DNA of 64,000 bases from Pandoraea capi (lineage in GTDB: Bacteria > Pseudomonadota > Gammaproteobacteria > Burkholderiales > Burkholderiaceae). Positions within the stretch are counted from its first letter, which is position 1. Every line of letters begins with the position of its first letter. The notes under the pieces are model-generated. The model had not been told where the DNA came from. It was given only the letters and a program-made list of their open reading frames with translations, and made no database searches. Of the stretch, positions 43,379-53,098 are shown piece after piece. The stretch covers positions 186,001 to 250,000 of the forward strand of contig NZ_CABPRV010000006.1 of assembly GCF_902459735.1 (NCBI RefSeq), given 5' to 3'. Made by a program: the position numbers and the translations under genes.

Positions 43379-44182
43379 ATGCACCCCATGCTTAATGTTG
43401 CGGTCAACGCCGCTATCAGCGCTGCGCAGATCATCCATCGCGCGTCGGCCGAACGTCATCGGCTCACCGTGAGCAAGAAGCAGCACAACGATTTCGTCAC
43501 CCAGGTGGACCGGGCGTCGGAGGCCGCGATCATCGAAACGGTGAGGGCGGCGTATCCGGGTCACGCGATACTGGCTGAGGAGTCGGGGCGGTCGGCGGGC
43601 GCGGACGGCCTTTCCGATTTTCAGTGGATTATCGATCCGCTGGACGGCACGACAAACTTCATCCACGGCTTTCCGTATTACTGCGTGTCGATTGCGTTGG
43701 CGTATCGCGGGTTGGTGACGCACGCGGTGGTCTACGACCCGAACAGCAACGAACTGTTCACGGCGACGCGCGGGGGTGGCGCGTTTCTGAACGAACAGCC
43801 GATGCGTGTGGGGGGACGTCGCCAGTTGGCCGATGGGTTGATCGGTACGGGCTTCCCGTTCCGCGAGACGGACGATATCGAGGCTTACACGCGGTTGTTC
43901 GTGGAGATGAGCCGGGCGTGTGCGGGGCTGCGTCGCCCGGGGGCGTGTGCGCTGGATCTGGCGAACGTTGCGGCGGGGCGTCTGGATGGCTTCTTCGAGC
44001 AGGGCGTGAACGCGTGGGACATGGCGGCGGGCAGCTTGCTCATCACGGAGGCCGGCGGCCGCGTGGGCGACTACGCCGGCGGCGACGCCTTCCTGCAACT
44101 GGGCGAAATCGTGGCAGGGAACCCTGCTGTGTATGAGGAGATGCTGCCGAAGCTCAGGGGGTATAGCCGGACGGTGCAGTGA
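43379..44182 (+). CDS. suhB: Inositol monophosphatase
   Basis: A 267-residue Mg2+-dependent phosphatase converting inositol monophosphates to inositol. Metal-binding motifs are [25 protein letters not shown] and the C-terminal [15 protein letters not shown]. The N-terminus [12 protein letters not shown] is like the housekeeping SuhB of Burkholderiales, which also modulates rRNA transcription complexes. The neighbouring PI-PLC suggests a metabolic role too, but SuhB's usual roles suffice to explain the gene. Confidence 0.93.
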   Translation: MHPMLNVAVNAAISAAQIIHRASAERHRLTVSKKQHNDFVTQVDRASEAAIIETVRAAYPGHAILAEESGRSAGADGLSDFQWIIDPLDGTTNFIHGFPYYCVSIALAYRGLVTHAVVYDPNSNELFTATRGGGAFLNEQPMRVGGRRQLADGLIGTGFPFRETDDIEAYTRLFVEMSRACAGLRRPGACALDLANVAAGRLDGFFEQGVNAWDMAAGSLLITEAGGRVGDYAGGDAFLQLGEIVAGNPAVYEEMLPKLRGYSRTVQ

Positions 44183-44403
44183 CGCGGTGGCGAAACCACT
44201 GTCCTAAACCTCTCCGCGTGTCTAATGAACGTGAGGCTTATCTGAATTTTTTCATGGCAGAGGACGCAGGCGTATGCCAGGCGGGTGCTTGCCGAGCGAC
44301 TCGGTGTGGTGTTCTAAGACCTTTGATCACGATTCGGACTTTGCTGAAGCTCTGGCACTAACGTTGCTGCAATGATGGGGCACCCCGTCAATGGGAGCCC
44401 CCG

Positions 44404-44660
44404 TTGTCACCGGCACAACTGCGAAAGATGCGACCCGCACGCGAAGTGCTGTCGGAGGCTTTGGGAAAGACGCGTGCCGAGGCCATCCTGAAACGCCGCG
44501 GTCGCCCAGTGTTGCCTGTCGATCAGAGAAAAGTGACGTTGAACATGCGAGTTGATCGAGAGGTCATCGAGGCATTCAAGGCCACGGGGAGTGGCTGGCA
44601 AACTCGCATCAAGATGTCTTGCGCGACTACGCTGCATCACATCACATGCTTGTGGCGTGA
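44404..44660 (+). pseudogene. BrnA-like antitoxin gene, frameshifted
   Basis: The plus-strand frame encodes RGRPVLPVDQRKVTLNMRVDREVIEAFKATGSGWQTRI, matching the BrnA-type ribbon-helix-helix antitoxin pattern (...FKATGxGxQTRIN). It then leaves frame at ATCAAGATGTC (44611-44621). One inserted base restores NDVLRDYAASHHMLVA and a stop at 44658-44660, the expected C-terminus. It starts at TTG 44404 and would be ~85 residues. No BrnT toxin was found beside it. Confidence 0.6.
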
Positions 44661-44708
44661 TGCCGGTGGCAAGCTTTGCGGAAAGCCGCATGGATTGCGG
44701 AAAACGAA

Positions 44709-44736
44709 AAGGGGTTGCGATTTCTCGCAACCCCTT
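44709..44736 (-). terminator. Rho-independent terminator of tRNA-Lys
   Basis: A perfect 12-bp stem AAGGGGTTGCGA/TCGCAACCCCTT with a four-base loop. On the minus strand it is followed by a TTTTCGTTTT run, eight bases past the tRNA 3' end. Confidence 0.9.
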
Positions 44737-44744
44737 CTGTATTC

Positions 44745-44820
44745 TGGTAGGCCGTGCAGGATTCGAACCTGCGACCAACGGATTAAAAGTCCGCTGCTCT
44801 ACCAACTGAGCTAACGACCC
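44745..44820 (-). tRNA. tRNA-Lys (anticodon UUU)
   Basis: A 76-base gene with encoded CCA. On the minus strand it starts GGGTCGTTAGCTCAGTTGG, with anticodon loop CTTTTAA (anticodon TTT), T-loop GGTTCGAATCC, and ends GGCCTACCA. The acceptor pairs GGGTCGT with the 3' side, allowing for wobbles. Confidence 0.95.
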
Positions 44821-44926
44821 AACGAAGAAAAAGATTATAGCGTCGCAGTCGTTATAGTGTCAAGACTTCTGTGACGCAGATGTGTCCGTTTCCGGGGCTT
44901 TTCACGCAGTTGCGCGCGAATTTCGC

Positions 44927-46042
44927 TCAAACGCTGCGCTCAATGCGCCACATCTGATATTTGAACGCGCAGACGCCGCCCGCCAGAATCGCCGCAATCG
45001 CGACGAACGACCCGACCGCCAGCGTCGATACGCCCGACAATCCCTGACCCACGGTGCAGCCCAACGCCGTCACACCGCCAAAACCCATCAGCACGCCACC
45101 GACCATGTGGTTCGCCGTGTCTTCCGTTCCCTGAAAACCTTCCCAGCGGAAGTTGCGCGACACCAGCGCGTACACGAACGATCCGGCAATCACGCCCAGC
45201 ACGCTCGAAATCCCCAGCGTGATGACGTTGCTCGTGTCGCTCCACATCATCAGCCAGTACAGCGTGTAGGCCAGCGGCGAGACGAACGACAGGGCTTCCA
45301 TCTTGCCCGAGTTCGTCGCAACGAAACTCTCTTCGAGCGTGTTCGGATTCTCCGCCACGTAACCGATCTTGCCCGACACATACCAGAGCGCGACGATGAT
45401 CGCACCCACGACCAACCCGCCGAGCCAGTTGTCGAACGTCCAGAACTCACGACGCCCGACAGCCGCAATCACGAACGCGCCGCCGATTACCAGACCGAGG
45501 ATGAGCTGCGCGCGGTGCACATCGCCACCGAACAGGCCCCCCAGCAACGTCGGCAGATCCTGCGACGTGGCGAATGTCGTTTGCACGCTGTCGAGCGCCG
45601 CAACACGGAAGACGGCGAACAAGCCCTTGAGCGTCATGTACGCCGATACGCCGATCATCACGAAGACGAGCAGCGACTTCAGATTGCCGCCGCCGATCCG
45701 CACCAGTGTCTTGCTGCCGCACCCGGAGGCCAGCACCATACCCACGCCGAAACACCATCCACCGACGAGGTACGACAGCCACGTGAAGCGCGGCGTGGTG
45801 TATATCGCCTTGACCGGATCGATGATGCCGAGCGACGCCATGACGCCGGTGCCGATGGTGGCGACACCGATGGCCAGCCACCACATGCGCATGCGGTTCC
45901 AGTCGCCGATGTTGACGATATCGGACAGCGCACCCATCGTGCAGAAGTGCGTGCGCTGGAGCACGGCACCGAACACGAAGGCCAGGCCGAAGGTGAGCCA
46001 CACGACAGTGTGGGAGAGGGCGGTGAGATCGACGTCGGTCAT
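44927..46042 (-). CDS. YeeE/YedE family sulfur-compound transporter
   Basis: A 371-residue protein with about nine or ten membrane helices, containing the family signature (QRTHFCTMGALSDI ... MVLASGCGSKTLVRIGGGNLKSLLVF) with conserved cysteines. YeeE (TsuA) homologues import thiosulfate; some members handle selenium. No sulfurtransferase gene neighbours it here, so the ligand remains open. Confidence 0.88.
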   Translation of the reverse strand: MTDVDLTALSHTVVWLTFGLAFVFGAVLQRTHFCTMGALSDIVNIGDWNRMRMWWLAIGVATIGTGVMASLGIIDPVKAIYTTPRFTWLSYLVGGWCFGVGMVLASGCGSKTLVRIGGGNLKSLLVFVMIGVSAYMTLKGLFAVFRVAALDSVQTTFATSQDLPTLLGGLFGGDVHRAQLILGLVIGGAFVIAAVGRREFWTFDNWLGGLVVGAIIVALWYVSGKIGYVAENPNTLEESFVATNSGKMEALSFVSPLAYTLYWLMMWSDTSNVITLGISSVLGVIAGSFVYALVSRNFRWEGFQGTEDTANHMVGGVLMGFGGVTALGCTVGQGLSGVSTLAVGSFVAIAAILAGGVCAFKYQMWRIERSV

Positions 46043-46363
46043 GAGGCGAGAAGACGATAGCGGCCGTGCCCGGCCGTTCGATGCATTGTCGCGGGCAGCG
46101 GGGCGCCGCCGGCTTTGTTGTTATCAGACGTGCCGCGCAGCCAGTGCACGATCACATCGCGGGTGCGGTCGCCGTGACGTGCCGGCGACTGTGCGCCCAC
46201 ACGCATCCCCTGAGACGCCGCGCCTCGAACGTTTGGAAAGTCCGTATTCTACTTGAGGTCTCGCGAGACGCCAGAAACGACAACGCCGCCCAAAGGCGGC
46301 GTCGTTCGTTTGACGAGTGACCTCATACGGAAGATTGGTTCGCGCAACCTCCCGCAGGGCGTC
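46043..46363. other. Intergenic region between YeeE and cpoB
   Basis: About 320 bases with no convincing gene. It contains a terminator hairpin at 46278-46310 and should hold the YeeE promoter nearer 46060-46240. Confidence 0.55.
46278..46310 (-). terminator. Terminator of the tol-pal operon
   Basis: ACGCCGCC/GGCGGCGT stem (46283-46290 with 46295-46302), CAAA loop, with additional flanking pairs. It is about 50 bases past the cpoB stop and followed on the minus strand by GTCGTTTC. Confidence 0.75.
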
Positions 46364-47107
46364 TTACTTCAGCTTGGCCGCACGCTTCTTGGCCTCCGCT
46401 GCCGATTCGCTGTCCGGGTACCGGGCCACCAAATCCTGCAACGTTTTCTTCGCTGCCGCAGTCTGCCCGGATTCCGCCTGGTTGCTGGCGATTGCCAGCA
46501 TGGCCTCGGCAGCCTTCGGGCTCGTCGGGTACTTCGTCACGATCCCTTGCAGCGTCGCAGTCGACCCCTTCAGATCCTTGTTGGCATACTGCGCATTGCC
46601 AAGCCAGAACTGTGCTTCGGGTTGATACGGGCTGGCGGGATACTTCGCCGAGAAGGTCCGGAAATCCGTTTGCGCACCCTTGTAGTCACCGTTGCGGAAT
46701 TTCGTCAGCGCGGCGTCAAAGACATCTTTCTCGCCCGGTTGGACGGTGCCTGTCACGCCGCCGACGGTCATCTGCTGCGGTTCGAATTTCTTCAGACGAC
46801 CATCGAGGTCGGTGTAGAAATCCTTTTGACTCTGTTGCAGGTTCGCAAGCTGGTTCTTCAGATCCTCGTTCTGGCCGCGCTGGTCGGCCAGATCACGTTG
46901 CAACTGCTGGATCTGGTTGTTCAAATCCAGCACGTTGCGCGTGAGCCCCTCGATCCGCTGCTTGTCCGAATCCAGACGGCTGCGGATATCGAGGATCGCT
47001 TTGCGCGCCTCGTCGTCGTCGAACAATCCGGCATGCGCGAGCGGGCTCAGCACCGAAGTGCCGAGCGTCACCGCGCAGATCATGTTTTTAAGCAAACGAG
47101 ACGTCAT
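46364..47107 (-). CDS. cpoB: Cell division coordinator CpoB (YbgF)
   Basis: A 247-residue periplasmic protein: signal peptide (MTSRLLKNMICAVTLGTSVLSPLAHA), an N-terminal trimeric coiled coil (LDLNNQIQQLQRDLADQRGQNEDLKNQLANLQQ) and a C-terminal TPR block (VFDAALTKFRNGDYKGA repeats). It couples PBP1B peptidoglycan synthesis with Tol-driven outer-membrane constriction. It is last in the operon, 10 bases after pal. Confidence 0.95.
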   Translation of the reverse strand: MTSRLLKNMICAVTLGTSVLSPLAHAGLFDDDEARKAILDIRSRLDSDKQRIEGLTRNVLDLNNQIQQLQRDLADQRGQNEDLKNQLANLQQSQKDFYTDLDGRLKKFEPQQMTVGGVTGTVQPGEKDVFDAALTKFRNGDYKGAQTDFRTFSAKYPASPYQPEAQFWLGNAQYANKDLKGSTATLQGIVTKYPTSPKAAEAMLAIASNQAESGQTAAAKKTLQDLVARYPDSESAAEAKKRAAKLK

Positions 47108-47117
47108 GACGATTCAA

Positions 47118-47618
47118 TCAATAAGCCAGATCGACGCGACGGTCTTGAGCCCAGGTGGCTTCGTCGGTACCCGTAGCCTTTTCCTTGCCCAGCGACACGG
47201 CTTCCATCTGGTTGGTGTTGGCGCCCAGTGCCGTCATGGCCTTCAGCACGGCTTCAGCACGCTTCTGACCCAGGGCCAGGTTGTACTCGCTCGTACCGCG
47301 CGGGTCGGTGTTGCCCTGGAGCAGCACGTGACGTTGCGAGTACTTGGCCAGGAAGCCAGCGTGTGCCTGGAGCAGCGGGGTGTATTGCGAATCGACGTTG
47401 TACGAATCGAAACCGAAGTACACGCTGCGCTTGGCGAGCGGGCCGTTCGGGTTGTTCAGTTCGTCGGCCGAGGCGTCGACAGGGGCGACAGCGCGGGCGT
47501 CGGTCGTGGTCTGACCCTTGTTGGCGTTAGCCTGGTCGTCAAGCTTCACACCCGATGAGCAAGCGGCCAGAGCGGCCAGCGAAGAGATGGCGAGGATATT
47601 ACGAAGCAGGGAACTCAT
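47118..47618 (-). CDS. pal: Peptidoglycan-associated lipoprotein
   Basis: A 166-residue lipoprotein: lipobox LAAC, then an OmpA-like peptidoglycan-binding domain (VYFGFDSYNV ... LQGNTDPRGTSEYNLALGQKRAEAV). It anchors the outer membrane to peptidoglycan and binds TolB/TolA. Confidence 0.97.
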   Translation of the reverse strand: MSSLLRNILAISSLAALAACSSGVKLDDQANANKGQTTTDARAVAPVDASADELNNPNGPLAKRSVYFGFDSYNVDSQYTPLLQAHAGFLAKYSQRHVLLQGNTDPRGTSEYNLALGQKRAEAVLKAMTALGANTNQMEAVSLGKEKATGTDEATWAQDRRVDLAY

Positions 47619-47648
47619 GTGAGCCTCCGAGTGATGTTGCTGTTGATG

Positions 47649-48941
47649 TTATTGCATAAAAGGGCCCCAGGAGGGTTCGCGAACTTCCCCTCCCCGAACC
47701 TGAAGAATCTGCCGGGTTTGCCCGTCCACCGAGACTGCCGCGAGGACCTTTCGGCCCCCCGATTGCGTTGCATAGAGAATGTACTTGCCGTTTGCGGCAA
47801 AACTCGGTGACTCGTCGTGGCTGGTGTCGGTCAGAGCCGTAACATCGCCAGTACTCATATCCTGCACGCACAGCTTGAATCCGCCACCCTGACGCGCGAT
47901 GAACGCGAGCAACTTGCCGTCGGGACTGATTCGCGGGCTGACGTTGTAACTCCCCTTGAAGGTGACGCGCTGCGCGGCGCCTTCACTCTCGCCACCGGCC
48001 GGCATCTTGTAGATCTGCGGACCACCTCCACGATCGCTCGTGAAGAAAATCCATTTGCCGTCCGGGGAATACTGCGGTTCGGTGTCGATCGCGCCGCTGC
48101 GCGACAGACGCTTGAGGCCACCGCCGTTGGCGTTGACCTGATAGATCTGCGTGTTGCCGTCACGCGAGAGGGCCACGGCGAGCTTGCTGCCGTCCGGCGA
48201 CCAGGACGGCGCCGAGTTGTTGCCCTTCTCGTTGGCCAGCACGGCGCGGCGGCCGGTCGGCAGATCGTGGATGTACACGACCGGCTTGCGCTTTTCGAAC
48301 GAGACGTAGGCCACCTTGGTGCCGTCCGGAGACCAGGCCGGCGAGATGATCGGCTCGCGGCTGTTGAGCGCGACGCGCGCGTCCTGACCGTCCGAATCCG
48401 AAATCTGCAACTGGTAGTTCGGGCCGTTATGCAGCACGTACGACAGACGCGTGGCGAACACGCCCCGGTCGCCCAGCAGCTTCTGATAGATGTAATCGGC
48501 GATCTTGTGCGCGGTCAGGCGCAGGTTCGCCTGCGACGAGGTGAGGGCCAGCCCGCCGAGCGGTTGGCCGTTCACGGCGTCGTAGAGACGGAAGCTGACC
48601 TGGAAGTTGCCGTTGCCCTGGGGAACGATGGTGCCGGAGACGAAGGCGTTCGCACCCTTGGCCCGCCACGTGCCGAGATCGACCGAATCGTCGACACCGA
48701 CGGTTGCGCCGCCCGTGTCGATCTGGTTGAAGCGGCCGCTGTTGCTCAGGTCAGCCTTGACGACGGAGACGATGTCCGTCGGCGCGGTGCCCTTGAAGTT
48801 CGACACGGCGATCGGGTAGCGGTTGGAACCGACACCCGTGATGTCGACGGTCAGCGGTGTCTGCGCATGGGCGATCGTGCAAGCCGCGGTGAGCCAGGTG
48901 GCCACCAGCGCACGCCATGCATATTGACTGGAGATTCGCAT
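47649..48941 (-). CDS. tolB: Tol-Pal system beta-propeller protein
   Basis: A 430-residue periplasmic protein: signal peptide ending AHAQ, an N-terminal alpha/beta domain ([18 protein letters not shown]) and a six-bladed propeller with recurrent SPDGxKxAY-type repeats. It shuttles between Pal and TolA. Confidence 0.97.
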   Translation of the reverse strand: MRISSQYAWRALVATWLTAACTIAHAQTPLTVDITGVGSNRYPIAVSNFKGTAPTDIVSVVKADLSNSGRFNQIDTGGATVGVDDSVDLGTWRAKGANAFVSGTIVPQGNGNFQVSFRLYDAVNGQPLGGLALTSSQANLRLTAHKIADYIYQKLLGDRGVFATRLSYVLHNGPNYQLQISDSDGQDARVALNSREPIISPAWSPDGTKVAYVSFEKRKPVVYIHDLPTGRRAVLANEKGNNSAPSWSPDGSKLAVALSRDGNTQIYQVNANGGGLKRLSRSGAIDTEPQYSPDGKWIFFTSDRGGGPQIYKMPAGGESEGAAQRVTFKGSYNVSPRISPDGKLLAFIARQGGGFKLCVQDMSTGDVTALTDTSHDESPSFAANGKYILYATQSGGRKVLAAVSVDGQTRQILQVRGGEVREPSWGPFMQ

Positions 48942-49042
48942 GCGTTCGATTGGTCAGTTACGCGGTGCAAGGGGCATTTTTACCACATTCGAATGAAAAT
49001 GGACTCGCACTGCTCGGTTTTCGTTCCCGTTTGACAACACAC

Positions 49043-50089
49043 TCAGCCTTTCGGGCTAAAGCGCAGGTTGACGCTCGGGGGGGCTTTGCCGTTCGTGTCG
49101 CGCGGCAACGGATCGGATTTGGTGATGGCGGCCTGCACGGCGGCATCCCAGGCGGGATTGCCGCTGGACTTGACCAGCTGCATCGAAAGTACGCTGCCAT
49201 CCGGAGCAAGACGCACTGCAACGACAGCCGTGGGATTGCCCTCGGTGTCGCCGCCATACGCGATATTCGGCTTGACCTTGGCGCGCACGCGATCGGCGTA
49301 GCCCGCCGATGCCGTGCCGCCGGCGCCCGAGCCGGTACCGCCTGCCTGCGAGCCCAGACCGTTACCGGTCGCGCCCGGCGTGCCACCTGCCATGCCGCGC
49401 AACGAGGCCAGACGGTCGGCGCGTGCCGCATCTGCCGCCTTTTGCGCTGCCGCTTCCTTCGCAGCCTTGGCCTTGGCTGCCTTGTCTTCGGCAGCCTTCT
49501 TCTCGGCGTCGGCCTTCTTCTGCGCGTCCGCCAGTTGCTGCTGCTTGAGCTGTTCGGCCTTCTTGGCCTCTTCTTCCTTCTGACGCTTCTGATCGTCAGC
49601 CTTCTTTTGATCGGCCAGCTTCTGCTGGCGAGCGGCCTCGTCGGCGGCCTTCTTGCGCGCCAGTTCGGCGGCGGCCTGCTGCTCGGCGAGCTGCTTCTGC
49701 CTGAGCGCTTCCTGACGGGCTTTTTCCTGCTGTGCCTCAAGCAGCCGAGCCTGTTCGGCGGCCTGTTGTTCCTGCTTGCGCTTCTTTTGCTGGAGGGCGA
49801 TGTCGGCGTCTTCGGCCGGCGGCGTGGGGGCGGCCACGGCCGGCGGCGCCGGTGTGGGCGGCGGCGTCACGACCGGCGGGGTCGGTTCGGCCACTTCGGA
49901 GGGCGTCCACAACTCCGCTTCGGAACCGGCGGGCGAACTGTTCTGCCAGCGCATGCCGTAGAAAAGCAGCGCGAACAACAGCGCGTGCATGAGCAGCGCG
50001 AGGAGGAAAGCCCGCCCCGTGCCGCGTTCGCTATTGTGCGGACCGATGGGACGATCGGGACGGCCCTGACGGGAGACGGTGCGACTCAT
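49043..50089 (-). CDS. tolA: TolA energy-transducing protein
   Basis: A 348-residue protein. One N-terminal helix (AFLLALLMHALLFALLF), a Pro-rich stretch, a long Lys/Ala/Glu/Gln coiled coil (about residues 85-210), and the globular C-terminal domain (VRLAPDGSVLSMQLVKSSGNPAWDAAV). It links TolQR to TolB-Pal. It overlaps the tolR stop by four bases. A 101-base gap separates it from tolB. Confidence 0.96.
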   Translation of the reverse strand: MSRTVSRQGRPDRPIGPHNSERGTGRAFLLALLMHALLFALLFYGMRWQNSSPAGSEAELWTPSEVAEPTPPVVTPPPTPAPPAVAAPTPPAEDADIALQQKKRKQEQQAAEQARLLEAQQEKARQEALRQKQLAEQQAAAELARKKAADEAARQQKLADQKKADDQKRQKEEEAKKAEQLKQQQLADAQKKADAEKKAAEDKAAKAKAAKEAAAQKAADAARADRLASLRGMAGGTPGATGNGLGSQAGGTGSGAGGTASAGYADRVRAKVKPNIAYGGDTEGNPTAVVAVRLAPDGSVLSMQLVKSSGNPAWDAAVQAAITKSDPLPRDTNGKAPPSVNLRFSPKG

Positions 50090-50520
50090 TTCTGCTTGAC
50101 GAGCAGGCCCACGCGCTTCACGCCCTGAGCCTTGAGATCGGACATCACGTTCATGACGATTTCGTACCGCACCGACTTGTCGGCGGCGATGACGACCGGC
50201 TGATCCGGGTTCGCGGCCTGACGGCCTTGCAGGAACCCGGTTAGATCGCCCGCGCTCATGCGCTGCTCGATGGTGTTCTCACCATCCTTGTAGCGCACCA
50301 GCATGCGATTGTCCGCTTCGATATTGACGACCACCGGCGGCGTCTGCTGCTGCGGGCTCGCGTTGGCGACGCTCGGCAGATTGACGATCGACGGCGCGAC
50401 CAGCGGGGCCGCCACCATGAAAATGACGAGCAGCACCAACATCACGTCGATGTACGGCACGACGTTGATGTCCGCCATGGCGCGACGGCCGCGGCGAGCG
50501 TTGCGCATAGAACCTGCCAT
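50086..50520 (-). CDS. tolR: TolR biopolymer transport subunit
   Basis: A 144-residue ExbD/TolR protein with one helix containing the proton-carrying Asp (DINVVPYIDVMLVLLVIFMV) and a periplasmic domain. It is the partner of TolQ in the proton-driven motor. Confidence 0.97.
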   Translation of the reverse strand: MAGSMRNARRGRRAMADINVVPYIDVMLVLLVIFMVAAPLVAPSIVNLPSVANASPQQQTPPVVVNIEADNRMLVRYKDGENTIEQRMSAGDLTGFLQGRQAANPDQPVVIAADKSVRYEIVMNVMSDLKAQGVKRVGLLVKQK

Positions 50521-50541
50521 GTCTCGGCGCTCCCGGAGTGC

Positions 50542-51216
50542 TTAGTGAATCTGCCGTTGCAGGATGTTGGAGAATTCTTCGACGAAGCTTTCGAAGCGGA
50601 TCGACAGCCGGTCGATGTCGGTGGCGAAGCGGTTGTAGGCAACCACGGCAGGGATAGCGGCGAACAGACCGATGGCCGTGGCCACCAGCGCTTCCGCAAT
50701 GCCCGGCGCCACATTGGCGAGCGTGGCTTGCTGCACGTTCGAGAGGCCGCGGAATGCGTTCATGATACCCCACACCGTCCCGAACAGACCAATGTACGGG
50801 CTGACCGAACCGACCGACGCGAGGAACGGCAGATTGGCTTCGAGTGCGTCCATTTCACGTTGATAGCAGGCGCGCATGGCACGGCGTGCACCATCGAGAA
50901 TCGCGTGCGGGTCGTTCAGACCCTTTTCGCTTGCCTTGATGTATTCGCGCATGCCCGATTCGAAGATGCGTTCGAGCGAGCCCGTCTGATGACGGTTGTT
51001 CAGGGCGCTCTGATACAGCGCCTGAAGATCGCCACCCGACCAGAAATCACGCTCGAAACGCTCGGTCTGGGTGCGGGCGCGCCGGATCGCGAAGATCTTG
51101 CGAAAAATATGCGTCCACGAAAGCAGCGAGAGCAGCAGCAGCAGGCCCATGACTGCCTGGGCGAGCACGCTGGCATGCATGACCAGCGAAATGATGGAAA
51201 GGTCTTGATCGGGCAT
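50542..51216 (-). CDS. tolQ: TolQ motor subunit
   Basis: A 224-residue MotA/TolQ/ExbB protein with three helices. The conserved block FLASVGSVSPYIGLFGTVWGIMNAF lies in helix 2-3. It forms the ion channel with TolR that energises TolA. Confidence 0.97.
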   Translation of the reverse strand: MPDQDLSIISLVMHASVLAQAVMGLLLLLSLLSWTHIFRKIFAIRRARTQTERFERDFWSGGDLQALYQSALNNRHQTGSLERIFESGMREYIKASEKGLNDPHAILDGARRAMRACYQREMDALEANLPFLASVGSVSPYIGLFGTVWGIMNAFRGLSNVQQATLANVAPGIAEALVATAIGLFAAIPAVVAYNRFATDIDRLSIRFESFVEEFSNILQRQIH

Positions 51217-51255
51217 GGTGTGGTTATTGACTGACCGGAATTTTTATCCCTGGCT

Positions 51256-51729
51256 TCAGGCGGCTGCCGGACGGGCAGGCACCTGGGCCGAGGCGTTGGC
51301 CGCCGTAGCGGCCGACTGCATGGCGAGACGAACGTGCGGCGGAATCTTGCCGGGGCGCAACGTCTGCGCGGTCACACAGCCGATTTTGATGCTGCCGCGC
51401 GCCAACAGTTCGCTGGTGCCGTCGGGGGCGTCGCGCCAGGCTTCCTGGAGGAAGTCGACGGAGGCGCCGCCAACGCGCTCGATGCGGCTCTTGATGACAA
51501 CGAGATCGTCGAGGCGGGCAGGGCTCATGTAATCGAGTGCCGTGGCGCGCACAATAAAGATCATTCCGGTATTGCGGGCCAGTTCAAGTTGCTCGATGCC
51601 AAGCGAACGGAGCCACTCGGTTCGGGCCCGTTCGAAGAATTTTAGATAGTTGGCGTAGAAGACGACGCCGCCGGCGTCGGTGTCCTCGTAGTAAACGCGA
51701 ATTGACCAACTGGTATCAAAATCAGCCAT
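51256..51729 (-). CDS. ybgC: Acyl-CoA thioesterase of the Tol-Pal operon
   Basis: A 157-residue hotdog-fold thioesterase. The active-site segment is YYEDTDAGGVVFYANYLKFFERAR. It is first in the tol-pal operon and linked to phospholipid metabolism. ATG 51729 (MADF) is preferred over the ATG at 51738. The C-terminus has an Ala-rich tail. Confidence 0.94.
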   Translation of the reverse strand: MADFDTSWSIRVYYEDTDAGGVVFYANYLKFFERARTEWLRSLGIEQLELARNTGMIFIVRATALDYMSPARLDDLVVIKSRIERVGGASVDFLQEAWRDAPDGTSELLARGSIKIGCVTAQTLRPGKIPPHVRLAMQSAATAANASAQVPARPAAA

Positions 51730-52024
51730 GCCGCGCATTGTATCGGAACGGAGCAGTAACGCCAGTCACGGAAACACAATTTTTCAAACCGGCGGGACAA
51801 TGAATGTTTACGAGCGATTATTGAAACCCCAGTGGCGCACCAAACTGGGGCGAAACGTCGCCGATGCCCCGTGTGACGGGGGATTGCGCTGGCGTGGGCG
51901 CGTGGCCCATCTCTATAATGACGGCTCGCAAGCCCCCTGTATTTCAGACGAGACCGCCGTGTGCGCACGACGCAGTGCGTGCCCTGCGGCCTCCCACCAT
52001 GCATCCACCTGCGAGGCCCCTGAA

Positions 52025-52942
52025 TTGACTTCCCCTACAACGCAATCTTCCGCGCCCGTCTCCCTTCGCGTCGCCTTCCTCGGTCTCGGCGTGATGGGTT
52101 ATCCGATGGCCGGTCACCTGCAACGCGCCGGTCATACGGTTACGGTCTATAACCGCACGGCTGCGAAGGCACAGCAATGGGCCAAGGAATACGGTGGCGC
52201 GGCGGCGGCCACGCCGGCCGAAGCGGTGCGCGACGCCGACATCGTCGCCGCCTGCGTGGGCAACGATGATGACCTGCGCAGCATCGTGCTCGGCGAGCAT
52301 GGTGCATTTGCAGGGATGAAGGCGGATGCCGTCTTCGTCGATCACACCACCGCCTCGGCCGACGTGGCACGCGAACTCTATGCCGTCGCCCGCGAGAAGG
52401 GACTGCACTTCGTCGACGCCCCGGTCTCGGGCGGCGAAGCCGGCGCCAAGAACGGCGTACTCACGATCATGTGCGGCGGCGATGCGCCGGCGTTCGACCG
52501 CGTGGCGGCCACGCTCGGCGCGTACGGGCGTGCCGTCACCCGCATTGGCGAGGCCGGTGCCGGTCAGTTGGCCAAGATGGTCAATCAGATCTGCATCGCC
52601 GGTCTGGTGCAGGGGCTGTCGGAGGCGATCAACTTCGGCCAGCGCGCCGGGCTGGATATGCCGCTGGTGCTCGACGTCATCAACAAGGGCGCGGCCGCGA
52701 GCTGGCAGATGGATAACCGCGGTCAGACGATGATCGACGGCAAGTTCGACTACGGTTTCGCCGTGGACTGGATGCGCAAGGACTTAGGGCTGTGTCTGGC
52801 CGAAGCGCAGCGCAACGGTGTATCACTGCCGGTCACGGCGCTCGTCGACCAGTTCTACGGCGACGTTCAGGCGCTGGGCGGATCGCGCTGGGACACGTCG
52901 AGCCTGATTCACCGCCTGCGCGTGCTGTCGGGCAAGGCATAA
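52025..52942 (+). CDS. 3-hydroxyisobutyrate dehydrogenase-family oxidoreductase
   Basis: A beta-hydroxyacid dehydrogenase of ~305 residues: Rossmann motif VAFLGLGVMGYPMAGHL, substrate loop FVDAPVSGGEAGAKNGVLTIMCGG, catalytic-Lys region GAGQLAKMVNQICIAGLVQGLSEAI, and C-terminal DYGFAVDWMRKDLGLCLAEA. It oxidises or reduces hydroxy acids such as 3-hydroxyisobutyrate, tartronate semialdehyde or glyoxylate. No ATG is suitably placed; a TTG at 52025, behind GAGG, gives a normal N-terminus. Upstream codons in frame show no conservation. Confidence 0.87.
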   Translation: MTSPTTQSSAPVSLRVAFLGLGVMGYPMAGHLQRAGHTVTVYNRTAAKAQQWAKEYGGAAAATPAEAVRDADIVAACVGNDDDLRSIVLGEHGAFAGMKADAVFVDHTTASADVARELYAVAREKGLHFVDAPVSGGEAGAKNGVLTIMCGGDAPAFDRVAATLGAYGRAVTRIGEAGAGQLAKMVNQICIAGLVQGLSEAINFGQRAGLDMPLVLDVINKGAAASWQMDNRGQTMIDGKFDYGFAVDWMRKDLGLCLAEAQRNGVSLPVTALVDQFYGDVQALGGSRWDTSSLIHRLRVLSGKA

Positions 52943-52980
52943 GCCCGTTGTCAGCACACATCGGCGGGAACCCGCGAAGG

Positions 52981-53022
52981 CGGGCGGACGGCGGACGGCA
53001 ATGTGCCGGCCCCGTCCGCCCG
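52981..53022 (+). terminator. Terminator of the hydroxyacid dehydrogenase gene
   Basis: A perfect 11-bp stem CGGGCGGACGG/CCGTCCGCCCG with a 20-base loop containing a second small hairpin, followed by TCTTTGTTT. Confidence 0.8.
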
Positions 53023-53049
53023 TCTTTGTTTATGCGGCTGAGGTATCAA

Positions 53050-53098
53050 ATATTCGGAATATCTCCGGGTTTGTCTGCAATCGTCGGAATAGACGATT
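53050..53098. promoter_or_regulatory. Two inverted repeats ahead of the IclR gene
   Basis: ATATTC-G-GAATAT (53050-53062) and AATCGTC-GGAATA-GACGATT (53079-53098), both perfect. They lie 170-215 bases before the IclR start, in an AT-richer patch. Binding by IclR is inferred from location only. Confidence 0.4.

Noticed and set aside
51728-52024. N-terminal extension of the hydroxyacid dehydrogenase
   Set aside because: The frame stays open upstream, but the residues are non-conserved and lie ahead of the Rossmann start; a TTG at 52025 fits better.
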